Positions 17,747 through 27,761 of a stretch of 64,000 bases of DNA are shown here, in pieces. This DNA comes from Deltaproteobacteria bacterium (GTDB taxonomy: Bacteria; Bdellovibrionota; UBA2394). Below the pieces are notes generated by a model. The model did no database searches and had not been told where the DNA came from. It was given only the letters and a program-made list of their open reading frames with translations. Location of the stretch: contig JAFLCD010000005.1 in assembly GCA_017302715.1 (NCBI GenBank), forward strand, positions 62,001 to 126,000. Direction: 5' to 3'. Made by a program: the position numbers and the translations under genes. Numbering within the stretch: the first letter of the stretch is position 1; every line of letters starts with the position of its first letter.

Positions 17747-19231
17747 GTGTTGAATGAAAATTATCTTTTAGTTTTAGTTTTATTTCCGTTCATTGCGACA
17801 CTCATTGTGGCATTCACTCGCGGAAATGCAGTGAGCTGGGTTTCGATTTCACTCGCCGCTATTTATTTTGTGATCGCTTTACTTGGATTTTCTGTCAAAG
17901 AACTCCATTACACGGCGGTTTGGTACGCGCCACTGGGGCTTTCGTATGGATTTTATTTAGATGCCTATTCTTATTTTCTTATTTTGCTCTCTGCCTTTTT
18001 GACTTTGATCTCTCTTTATTATTCGCGCGGTGTGATTCACGAAAAACTTGCCGCCTATCACGCGCTCTTTCATGCACTTCAGGCGACAGTCGTCGCTTGC
18101 TTGCTCTGTGACGATCTCGTTTTCTTCTATGTTTTTTGGGAAGCCATGTTGATTCCGATGTATTTCATTATCGGTATTTGGGGCGGACCTCGAAGAATTT
18201 ATGCGACCATGAAATTCTTTTTATTCACTTTTGCTGGCTCCCTTTTGATGTTGATCGGACTCATCGCCACTTATGTAATGTATTACAAGGGAACAGGGCA
18301 GTGGAGTTCCTCTTTTCATTCGCTCCTTGAATACTATCAAGCCCATCCACTTTCAGTTGAAACACAGCGATGGATTTTCTTAAGTTTTATTATTTCTTTT
18401 GCGATTAAAGTTCCGCTTTTTCCGTTTCACACCTGGTTACCTGATGCTCACGTTGAAGCTCCAACAGCGGGGTCTGTGATTTTGGCCGGCGTTCTTTTGA
18501 AAATGGGAACTTATGGTTTGATGAGATTTGCTGTCCCACTTTTCCCTGAAGCGGCTGCTCACTATGCAATGCCACTTTGTTTGCTTTCGGTGATTGGAAT
18601 TATTTTGGGTGCTCTCGTTGCTTGGAGACAAACAGATATTAAAAAACTGATCGCCTATAGTTCGGTAAGCCATTTAGGTTTTGTAACTCTGGGAATTTTT
18701 ATGATGACCGAGATCGGTTGGAACGGCGCTTATCTTCAGATGATCAATCACGGAATTTCAACAGGCGCTCTTTTCTTGCTCGTAGGATTTTTATACGATC
18801 AAAGACACACTCGAGATATTTCGGCATACGGTGGGCTCGCGAAAATTTTGCCAGCTTATTCGGTGGTACTTGCGATCATTGCATTTAGTTCGGTCGCACT
18901 TCCTGGCACGAATGGATTTATCGGCGAGCTGTTAATTGTCATTGGAAGTTTTCAATCCAAAGTAGCTTCTTGGGGTTGGGTCGTGGCGGCGAGTACAGCA
19001 GCCGTTTTAGGCGCGATTTATATGCTGCATTTGGTTCAAAAGATTTGTTACGGAAAAAATCAAGATCCTCAAAATGAACAACTTTACGATTTTCGTTTTC
19101 GTGAGTGGGTAATTTATATTCCGCTCGTCGCGCTCGTTTTTATTATTGGATTTTATCCAGAGTGGTTACTAGGACCGGTTCGTGAAAAGACGATGCAGAT
19201 TTTCTCAACGATTCCACAACATTTAAGGTAG
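17747..19231 (+). CDS. nuoM: NADH-quinone oxidoreductase subunit M
   Basis: NuoM is the middle antiporter-like pump of Complex I. The 494-residue protein has about 14 membrane helices, with FVFWEAMLIPMYFIIG-like text near 125-140 (conserved Glu), KVPLFPFHTWLPDAHVEAPTAGSVILAG and DIKKLIAYSSVSHLGF. The start is GTG 17747 or the adjacent TTG 17750, four bases after nuoL. It is intact and of normal length. Confidence 0.95.
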   Translation: MLNENYLLVLVLFPFIATLIVAFTRGNAVSWVSISLAAIYFVIALLGFSVKELHYTAVWYAPLGLSYGFYLDAYSYFLILLSAFLTLISLYYSRGVIHEKLAAYHALFHALQATVVACLLCDDLVFFYVFWEAMLIPMYFIIGIWGGPRRIYATMKFFLFTFAGSLLMLIGLIATYVMYYKGTGQWSSSFHSLLEYYQAHPLSVETQRWIFLSFIISFAIKVPLFPFHTWLPDAHVEAPTAGSVILAGVLLKMGTYGLMRFAVPLFPEAAAHYAMPLCLLSVIGIILGALVAWRQTDIKKLIAYSSVSHLGFVTLGIFMMTEIGWNGAYLQMINHGISTGALFLLVGFLYDQRHTRDISAYGGLAKILPAYSVVLAIIAFSSVALPGTNGFIGELLIVIGSFQSKVASWGWVVAASTAAVLGAIYMLHLVQKICYGKNQDPQNEQLYDFRFREWVIYIPLVALVFIIGFYPEWLLGPVREKTMQIFSTIPQHLR

Positions 19232-19237
19232 ATATTT

Positions 19238-20713
19238 ATGTTTGAACAATTAATGCAAGACTCTCTCTTAGCTCTGCCGATTTTAGGATGGGCTGGCCTT
19301 GGAATTTTATTGGTATGTCTGCAAATTTTTTGTCCTCGTCCAAAAATTTCTTTGATTGCTTCTGTAATTGGTTTGGTCGCTTTAATTTCTTACTCAACCG
19401 TCAATTTTGTAAGTGTTCCAACCGCTATCTTTTTTGGAACAGCTGTCATCGATGCGAATGCTCAGTTTTTTAATTTGCTTGGACTAATCATCGCTCTTTT
19501 CACGGTTCTGACGATGATTCCGGGAATGAATAATGAACATTCTAAAGTTTTTAGACTTTCTTATGAGCAGTTTCCGGAATTTTTGATTTGTCTTTTATTT
19601 TCAGGATTTGGTTTAGGTGTTTTGGCATCGGCTATTGATTTAACTTCTTTATTTTTAGGACTCGAAACTCTTTCAATCGGAATTTATTGTCTCTGCGGAT
19701 TTTATCGAACAGAGATTCGGTCTACTGAATCTGCTTTTAAATATTTAATGATCGGTGCATTTTCAACCGCGATTTTTCTCTATGGAATTGCTTTTATCTA
19801 TGGGGCTTCGGGCGCCACTCATTACTCAGTTATTTTAGAAACATTTAAGACCGGCGTGAGCCCATTAGCTTCGCTAGGAATTTTATTTTTATTAGCTGGG
19901 TTTGCTTTCAAATTAGCTTTTGTTCCATTTCATCTTTACACAGCAGACGTCTATGAAGGGGCGCCGACTCCTGTAACAGGATTTATGGCGACGATCGTAA
20001 AAGTGGGAGTGATCGCCGCTGCTTTAAGAATTTTCTGGGGATTTTTACAACCCGCTTTTCATTTTTGGGAACCATTCTGGGTGGCGCTTTGCTTAGTTTC
20101 TATTTTGGTAGGAAACATTGCCGCTCTTCAACAGCGATCTATCAAAAAGCTTTTGGCCTTTTCAAGTATTTCTCACGGCGGATTTTTAGGATTAGGTCTT
20201 TTAGTTGCTAATCCAGAAGGTGGAAATTTATTTCCACTTGCTGCTTATATCACTATTTATTCTGCGATGAGCTTGGGAGTTTTTGCCCTGATTAGTCATC
20301 TTGAAAATCGCGAGCATATTTTCTCGGTTGAAGATTTGCGAGGACTCGGAAATAAAAAATTCTTTTTAAGTTTGATATTTGCACTTTTTGTTTTGGGATT
20401 AGCCGGAATTCCTCCATTTGCGGGATTCATGATTAAATTTTGGATTCTTCAAGCACTTGTGCAGCAAAACTATATGACCGTCGCGCTGATTGCCGTGGTC
20501 GGCTCTATTATAGGAGCAGCTTATTATCTAAGAATTTTGATGCTCATGTTTATGAGTACCGAAGAAGGTGCTGCGGCGCAGTGGCCCCTTTCAAAAGACC
20601 GTGCTCTCTCATTACGCTTCGTCGTGGCGGTAACAGCGTTAATCACGCTGCTGGGCGGTATACGACCAAGTTTGTACGCGGATTGGATTTTACACGCTCT
20701 CGCGCTAAAATAA
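19238..20713 (+). CDS. nuoN: NADH-quinone oxidoreductase subunit N
   Basis: NuoN is the antiporter-like pump closest to NuoK in Complex I. The 491-residue protein has about 14 membrane helices, with LFLGLETLSIGIYCLCGF (conserved Glu), KLAFVPFHLYTADVYEGAPTPVTGF and SIKKLLAFSSISHGGFL. It is the last nuo gene here; the next gene starts four bases after its stop. The peripheral-arm genes nuoB, C, D, E, F, G and I are not in the window. Confidence 0.94.
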   Translation: MFEQLMQDSLLALPILGWAGLGILLVCLQIFCPRPKISLIASVIGLVALISYSTVNFVSVPTAIFFGTAVIDANAQFFNLLGLIIALFTVLTMIPGMNNEHSKVFRLSYEQFPEFLICLLFSGFGLGVLASAIDLTSLFLGLETLSIGIYCLCGFYRTEIRSTESAFKYLMIGAFSTAIFLYGIAFIYGASGATHYSVILETFKTGVSPLASLGILFLLAGFAFKLAFVPFHLYTADVYEGAPTPVTGFMATIVKVGVIAAALRIFWGFLQPAFHFWEPFWVALCLVSILVGNIAALQQRSIKKLLAFSSISHGGFLGLGLLVANPEGGNLFPLAAYITIYSAMSLGVFALISHLENREHIFSVEDLRGLGNKKFFLSLIFALFVLGLAGIPPFAGFMIKFWILQALVQQNYMTVALIAVVGSIIGAAYYLRILMLMFMSTEEGAAAQWPLSKDRALSLRFVVAVTALITLLGGIRPSLYADWILHALALK

Positions 20714-20717
20714 GGAC

Positions 20718-23700
20718 TTGAGCAAAGATTCGAAGAAGCCTGGGGGGGATCTTCTCTCCGAATTATTTGAAACCGACGCGCCTAAATCGACGCCGTCGTC
20801 GGACGTCTTTTCTAAACCAACTCATATTGCAGACGGCGTAAGTGAAAGCACTGAAGCCAATAAACTCAATCAATCTTTAATAGAAGAGTTTGGTGATAAA
20901 ACAGAGTTCGCAGAAAAAGATTCTGCAGATCCTTCTGATAAAACTTCGCTCGATTCATTTTTAGGTGGAGATTCCATACCTGGAGTTTCAATGCCACCAA
21001 AGCCAAAAGCGCCTGAAGTAGAGATGGGCGACAATTTATTTGATGGAATTTTAGATGAAGAGCCGCTCGCAGATGAAAAAATAAATTTTTTCTCGGCAGA
21101 AGAACCTGAGTACGAAAAAACGGCCATGATCAGTCATGAGCAACCTAATCCTTTTGAAAATGAAGGCCAAGAAAGCAAAGTGATCATGTTAGGTGAGGAT
21201 AAACCTATACAAGATCCCATTGATGAAGCTCTAGAAGGATTTGTAGAAGGCACAAATGTGGATGCTCCAGTTGAAGCGGCTAAAGTTTCTTCGCCAGCCT
21301 CTCATCGAGAAATTAAGACCGAAGTAAAAGAGTCATTCGCAGCTGAAGATACACAAGCGCCCTCTTCAGAAATGGCGTCTGCAGATTTTGCAGAAATTTT
21401 TTCAAATGGTCCTATTCAAGTTTCTGAAGCGGCTGTTCAATCAAAAAAAATTATAACTCCAAAGTTGAAACGAAGTTTGGGCTTAGTAGCTGGATTGTTT
21501 GTTACCGCTGGAATTTTAGCCGCGATCTTCATGAAGTTAAAAACGGATTCTGGTATTTTGGGATATCACCTCGAAGGCTGGAGTCTTTTAAAGAGCTATC
21601 ATGCTCCTACTGAAGAAGAGCGAAAAGATTTCGTCAAAACTTTTGCCGATACGCAGATGGCAAGAACTCTTGATGATCCAAAGAAAATTGAAAATTCAAT
21701 GTCTTCTCTCGAATCCATTTTAGTAAAAGATGAGAGAAATTTGGAAGCGATCGGTTCACTTCTTGAACAATCAGCCATTCTCATTCTTTGGAATGGAGTT
21801 TCTAGTCAGTGGTCCCAAAAATTTGATGAGAATTTTCAAAGATTAGAAAATATTTTTCAAAAAACGCAGAAGAGAGTTTCTCTTGAGTCAGTTGATCGAG
21901 CGATGGCGTGGAGATTAATGGCTATCGGCGACTATGCAAAAGCTTCTCAAGAGTTCGAAGCAAAGTTAAAAAACTATCCGACTCCTGAAGATGAATCTTA
22001 TGGAGTGCTTGCGGAGCTTGCCTTCAGACGTGGAGATTTAAAAGAGACTGATAAATGGATGCAAAAAATTTCTCGAAAGACGAGTCCTCGTGTTCGTCTC
22101 ATTCAAATTTTGCAATCTACCGATAAAGACGCGGACCTGGCAAAACTTTCTGACGAAGGATATTTGCCTGCAAAAGTTGCGCTTTTTACTCGAAAAGAAA
22201 TTAAAAAAGATTCTGTAGAATCTCAAATTGTAGAATCTGAAAAAATTTTAGAGGACGTAAAATCTTATCCTGTCCTTGTCGGACAGATTCGCGAATACCG
22301 AGGAGATTTATTTTCATTTAAATCTCAAAATGCTCAAGCTCGAGAAGAATGGAAAACCATTGTCGAAAAAGATCCAAAAAACGCACGTCTTTGGATGAAG
22401 CTCGCTAATTCGTTTGAAGAAGATGCACTTTGGGATGAGGCCGTTGATGCTTATAAGGCCGCTCAAAAAGCTGGAGCCAATGATGAATCTTTAGTGGTTC
22501 GCTTAGCTCACTTACTTCATATTCGAGGTCGCATTGTCGATTCGATTGCTCTTTTAGATCAAGCTTTAGCGACTCAACCTAAGTCCGCGCGATTGTTAAC
22601 TCAAAAAGGTCGAGTGCAGCTTTCGATTTATCAAGATGACTCAGCAAAAACTTCATTCGAAAAAGCGTTGAGCTTTAAAGCTGATGCGGACGAAGCGATT
22701 TTAGGACTCGCCGATATTGCCATTCGAAGCAAAGATTTAAACGCTGCTGAAGTTCAATTTAAAAAAGTTTCTGAGAAAAGTCCTCGTTACGCAGATGCAC
22801 TCAAGGGTTTAGCGGGCCTGGCTGAAATGAAACATGATCTTAATCGAGCGAAAAACTTTTATCTTCAAGCTCTCAAAGTAGATCCAAAATTAGAAACAGT
22901 TTATCCACAGCTTGTAAAAATTTATCTCGTCGATGAAAAAGATGAAGACGCTGAAAATTTAGTGAGAAAAGGTTTAGAAGTTTTGCCTCGATCTCCTCAT
23001 CTCAAAGTCGCGCTTTCGAGAATTCATCAGTTTCAAGGTGAGTCTGAGCAGGCACTCAAAGATTTAGAACCGATTCGAAAATCTTATGGGCATTTGCCTG
23101 AAGTTTCATTTGCACTCGCTGATCATTTAATTGCTCGCAAAGAATATGCGGAGGCTTGGAAAGTTCTCAATCCTCTTATTTCAAAGGAACTTCGAGATCC
23201 TGAGTTGCTTTATTTAAGAGCAAAAGCTTTCTATGAGAATCCTGAATCGGCTCAGTCGGTTGGGTCGAATGAGGCTGCTTATCGATTGGTGGAGTCAGCT
23301 TCTCATCGCGAACCAGAAAATATTCGTTACCGAGTTTTGGCCGCACGACTTGCTTTGAAAATGCAAGATAAGGCCATGGCTTTTGAGCATATTGATTCTG
23401 TCTTAAAACATAATTCTGCTGTTTCTGATGCTTATTTAGTTAGAGGCGATATTCAAATGGATAATGGCGAATACACGAAGGCCACAAATTCTTATCAGGA
23501 AGCCATGAAATATACTCGCTTTCGTTCTCCGATTTACCATCGTTTGGCAGAGAGCTTTAAAGCGATTGGAAAAAATTCACTGGCGATTCAGTACTATAAA
23601 AAAGTCACTCAAGAAAAGAATCGTTCTCAAGATGCCGAGCCCTATTTAGAGCTTGGCAAACTCTATAATGAAGAAGGACATTTTCAATCGGCCATGGTTG

Positions 23701-23900
23701 CTCTTCGTAAAGCTATTGACCTCAATCCCAAGATTTCTGAGTCCTATTATTTCTTAGGTTTTATTCAAAAGGAACTAGGGGATAAGAAGGGTGCTTTGCA
23801 AAGCTTTGAGAAGTTCCTCGGTTTAGAGCCCTCGAGCACCGAATCGGCAACTATTCGAGACGAAATTTACTTCTTAAAGAACAATAGTCGCGGAAACTAA
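20718..23900 (+). CDS. large membrane-anchored TPR protein
   Basis: An unrecognised 1060-residue protein. The first 240 residues are acidic and low in complexity, suggesting a disordered cytoplasmic part. One membrane segment lies at about 254-273 (LGLVAGLFVTAGILAAIF) with basic residues before it. The rest (about 330-1050) is built of tetratricopeptide-like helix pairs with recurrent A-xx-Y/F and P signatures, probably periplasmic. Only the TTG at 20718 can open this frame near its beginning, and the Shine-Dalgarno aagga is unusually close (one base). It may be co-transcribed with nuo. Such scaffolds often serve envelope or motility machines, which is inference here. Confidence 0.7.
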   Translation: MSKDSKKPGGDLLSELFETDAPKSTPSSDVFSKPTHIADGVSESTEANKLNQSLIEEFGDKTEFAEKDSADPSDKTSLDSFLGGDSIPGVSMPPKPKAPEVEMGDNLFDGILDEEPLADEKINFFSAEEPEYEKTAMISHEQPNPFENEGQESKVIMLGEDKPIQDPIDEALEGFVEGTNVDAPVEAAKVSSPASHREIKTEVKESFAAEDTQAPSSEMASADFAEIFSNGPIQVSEAAVQSKKIITPKLKRSLGLVAGLFVTAGILAAIFMKLKTDSGILGYHLEGWSLLKSYHAPTEEERKDFVKTFADTQMARTLDDPKKIENSMSSLESILVKDERNLEAIGSLLEQSAILILWNGVSSQWSQKFDENFQRLENIFQKTQKRVSLESVDRAMAWRLMAIGDYAKASQEFEAKLKNYPTPEDESYGVLAELAFRRGDLKETDKWMQKISRKTSPRVRLIQILQSTDKDADLAKLSDEGYLPAKVALFTRKEIKKDSVESQIVESEKILEDVKSYPVLVGQIREYRGDLFSFKSQNAQAREEWKTIVEKDPKNARLWMKLANSFEEDALWDEAVDAYKAAQKAGANDESLVVRLAHLLHIRGRIVDSIALLDQALATQPKSARLLTQKGRVQLSIYQDDSAKTSFEKALSFKADADEAILGLADIAIRSKDLNAAEVQFKKVSEKSPRYADALKGLAGLAEMKHDLNRAKNFYLQALKVDPKLETVYPQLVKIYLVDEKDEDAENLVRKGLEVLPRSPHLKVALSRIHQFQGESEQALKDLEPIRKSYGHLPEVSFALADHLIARKEYAEAWKVLNPLISKELRDPELLYLRAKAFYENPESAQSVGSNEAAYRLVESASHREPENIRYRVLAARLALKMQDKAMAFEHIDSVLKHNSAVSDAYLVRGDIQMDNGEYTKATNSYQEAMKYTRFRSPIYHRLAESFKAIGKNSLAIQYYKKVTQEKNRSQDAEPYLELGKLYNEEGHFQSAMVALRKAIDLNPKISESYYFLGFIQKELGDKKGALQSFEKFLGLEPSSTESATIRDEIYFLKNNSRGN

Positions 23901-23931
23901 ACCCGCATTTTAATCCAAATTCTCGCCTTAG

Positions 23932-25232
<1,301 letters not shown>

Positions 25233-25233
<1 letters not shown>

Positions 25234-26102
25234 TGTCGTCTTTGTCTGATGAATTTAAACCCTCAACGGAGGAGTTTTATTTCACAGGTCCTAAGAATTT
25301 AAAACTTTTCGGACGGCGGTGGGCACTTTCAAATGTTTCAAGCAAGGGCACGATTATCGGAGTGCACGGCTACTCTGAGCATGGTGGTCGATACGCGCAT
25401 TTTGCAAATTTTTTAAATCAAAATGGTTATGATGTTTTTTTTATAGATCTACCTGGGCATGGAAAAAGCGAAGGTCGTCGTTCAGACATTAAAGATTTTG
25501 ATGAGTATGTTCGGAGTGTAGAGCTTTTCATTAATGAGGTTGAATCTCGAAATTCTCCCAAACCCTTTCATCTTTTCGCTCACAGTATGGGCGGGTTGGT
25601 TTCAACTCGGCTTTTAGAAGCATCTTCTTATGCAGACCGTTTTTTAACCGTGACTTTATCTAGTCCGCTTTTTGGAATTCCTCGGTTTAAATCTTGGCAA
25701 CTTCCTTGGCTAAAGTTGTTATTCGAATTTGTTCCTAATTTCACTTTAAAAAATGATACGGAGCTTGGGGAAGAGGTTTTGGCTCGTGATCGAGAAATTT
25801 TAGAATCTCGATTGCAGGATCCGCTTATTAAATCTTGTGTAACGATTCAGTGGTTTCGATCTTTTGTGCGCGCCAGATCTTTAGCTTTTCAGAGCGTAAA
25901 GAAAATTCGAGTTCCAGTTGGAATTTTTCAGGCGGGGGATGAAAGGGTTGTCAGTCGAATAGAGACCGAGAGATTCTATTCTTTAATACCTACTCTTAAA
26001 TTTCTTAAAATTTACCCAAATTTTTTACACGAAATTTTAAATGATATCGAACGCAAACAAGTCATGAACGATATGCTTAAGTGGATTGAGCAGAATCGAT
26101 GA
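25233..26102 (+). CDS. alpha/beta hydrolase, monoacylglycerol-lipase-like
   Basis: This 289-residue protein is close in pattern to bacterial monoacylglycerol lipases / lysophospholipases. It has the oxyanion stretch GVHGYSEHGGRYAHFA, LPGHGKSEGRR, the nucleophile elbow AHSMGG (Ser near 118), an acid in GIFQAGDERVV and the catalytic His near the end in NFLHEILND. No signal peptide is seen. It overlaps serS by one base and the HAD gene by four. The substrate is probably an acyl ester. Confidence 0.82.
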
Positions 26103-26800
26103 GCGCTCAAAAGCTTGCCATCTTTGATATTGATGGAACTTTAACCAACACAAATGCTGCCGATGAGCATTGTTTTCAAAAGACAGTTTCAAGTGTTTTT
26201 AAAATTGGAAAAGTTTCTACCGATTGGTCGGCCTATAAGCATTCCACCGATTCAGGAATTTTGTACGAGCTGATCGAGAGAGAGCTTAAAATAAAGCCTG
26301 CAGTCGAAGATCTAGCCCACTTTAAAGAATTTTTTGTTCAAGCTTGTGAAGAAGTCAGAAATCAAAATCCTTCGGCTTTTTTTGAAATTCCTGGAGCTTC
26401 AAAATTATTTCCTCATCTACTTGGCTCTGCTGGATGGAAAGTGGCGATAGCAACTGGGGCTTGGAAGCCTTCGGCTTTATTTAAATTAGCGGCAGGAGGA
26501 ATTCCATTTGAAGATATTCCGGCAGCTTTTGCCGAAGACGCTTTTGAAAGAAAGATGATTGTTCAAACAGCTCAAACTCGTGCCAAAGAAGTTTATGGCG
26601 TCTCTGCATTTGATAAAGTTGTGTATGTGGGCGATGGAACTTGGGATTTGAAAGCTTCGCGTGAATGCGCCATTGGTTTTATTGGAATAGGCTCGCAATC
26701 TAAAGGCGAAAAATTAAAAGCCGCAGGAGTAAAAGATATTTTTTTTGATTATCACGATCTGCCGAAATTTATTTCGGCTTTAGAATCAGTCTGCAGCTAA
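26099..26800 (+). CDS. HAD-superfamily hydrolase
   Basis: A 233-residue HAD phosphatase of the phosphoglycolate/beta-phosphoglucomutase-like branch. Motif I is FDIDGTLT (nucleophile Asp near 9), motif II is the IATGAW region, and motif IV is VVYVGDGTWDLKAS. A helical cap fills about 20-85. The substrate cannot be predicted. The gene starts within the preceding stop codon (ATGA), and its last 15 bases overlap the converging metal-exporter gene. Confidence 0.8.
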   Translation: MSAQKLAIFDIDGTLTNTNAADEHCFQKTVSSVFKIGKVSTDWSAYKHSTDSGILYELIERELKIKPAVEDLAHFKEFFVQACEEVRNQNPSAFFEIPGASKLFPHLLGSAGWKVAIATGAWKPSALFKLAAGGIPFEDIPAAFAEDAFERKMIVQTAQTRAKEVYGVSAFDKVVYVGDGTWDLKASRECAIGFIGIGSQSKGEKLKAAGVKDIFFDYHDLPKFISALESVCS

Positions 26801-27712
26801 TTCAATTTGAAAAGTCGTATGCCCGATTCCATATTTGTCTTTGATAAGTATATTCATTTGATCGAGCAAAACTTTATGTTCGTTTAGCGAATTTATTTTT
26901 ACTTCGACGTGAGCGGTCATCGCAAAAAGATGATTCGTAATTTCCCAAATATGAAAATCATGAATGCGTTTGATCTGAGGAAAGTTATGCTGCAGAACTT
27001 TTTCGATTTCGACTGGATTGAGATGCTTTGGACTTCCTTCGAGCAAAATATTTATAGAATCCCAAATGAGTCGGCCTGCCATTGAAGCTATCATGATGCC
27101 AACGAAAACTCCTGCTAAAGCATCCGACCATATCCAGCCAAAATTTTGGATCAAGAGCGCGCTGATCACGACGGCAATAGAAGAGAGTGTGTCTCCTAAA
27201 ATATGAAGATAGGCTCCGCGCGTATTTAAATTATGCGAGTGAGCATGGCGAAGTACAAAAAGCATCATCAGATTAACGAGCAGGCCAATGATCGCTACCC
27301 AGAGCATAAGCCCGGCCGAAATTTCGTGAGGCGTAGAAAATCTGTCGTAAGCCGATTTCAAAATAAAAAACGAGAGAACCAAAAGGACGCTTCCATTTAA
27401 AAGAGCAGCAAGAATTTCGATTCGATAATAGCCGTAAGATCTCTCGGGAGTTTGGGGCCTAGCGGCAAGCCAGCTGGCGAAGAGCGTAAATCCAAGGGCG
27501 GCCGAATCCCCAAGAACGTGCATGGTATCGGCTAAAAGCGCCAAACTTCCCGATAACCAGCTTCCAATTCCCTCAAAGCACATCAATGCTAAAGCCATGA
27601 AAAACGCTATTTTAATGCTCTTTAAGGCCTTTGGGCGCATATGGCTGTGATCATGGCCGTGATGGTGGCCATGGGGCTTGGGATGATGATCAATAAAGCA
27701 CGAAGTCGACAT
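26786..27712 (-). CDS. cation diffusion facilitator (CzcD/ZitB-like)
   Basis: CDF proteins export Zn2+ or similar ions from the cytoplasm in exchange for protons. The 308-residue protein has a His-rich N-terminus (HGHHHGHDHSH near 15-25), six membrane helices, and the paired membrane metal site HVLGD in helix 2 and HILGD in helix 5. A cytoplasmic C-terminal domain (about 215-308) contains HDFHIWEI and TAHVEV. These features match CzcD/ZitB. It is divergent from ispG across a 49-base gap. Confidence 0.9.
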   Translation of the reverse strand: MSTSCFIDHHPKPHGHHHGHDHSHMRPKALKSIKIAFFMALALMCFEGIGSWLSGSLALLADTMHVLGDSAALGFTLFASWLAARPQTPERSYGYYRIEILAALLNGSVLLVLSFFILKSAYDRFSTPHEISAGLMLWVAIIGLLVNLMMLFVLRHAHSHNLNTRGAYLHILGDTLSSIAVVISALLIQNFGWIWSDALAGVFVGIMIASMAGRLIWDSINILLEGSPKHLNPVEIEKVLQHNFPQIKRIHDFHIWEITNHLFAMTAHVEVKINSLNEHKVLLDQMNILIKDKYGIGHTTFQIELAAD

Positions 27713-27761
27713 TCTTTAGGACCTATTTTAGAACTGTCTGGTTCATCTGCGAAAGGAAAGA

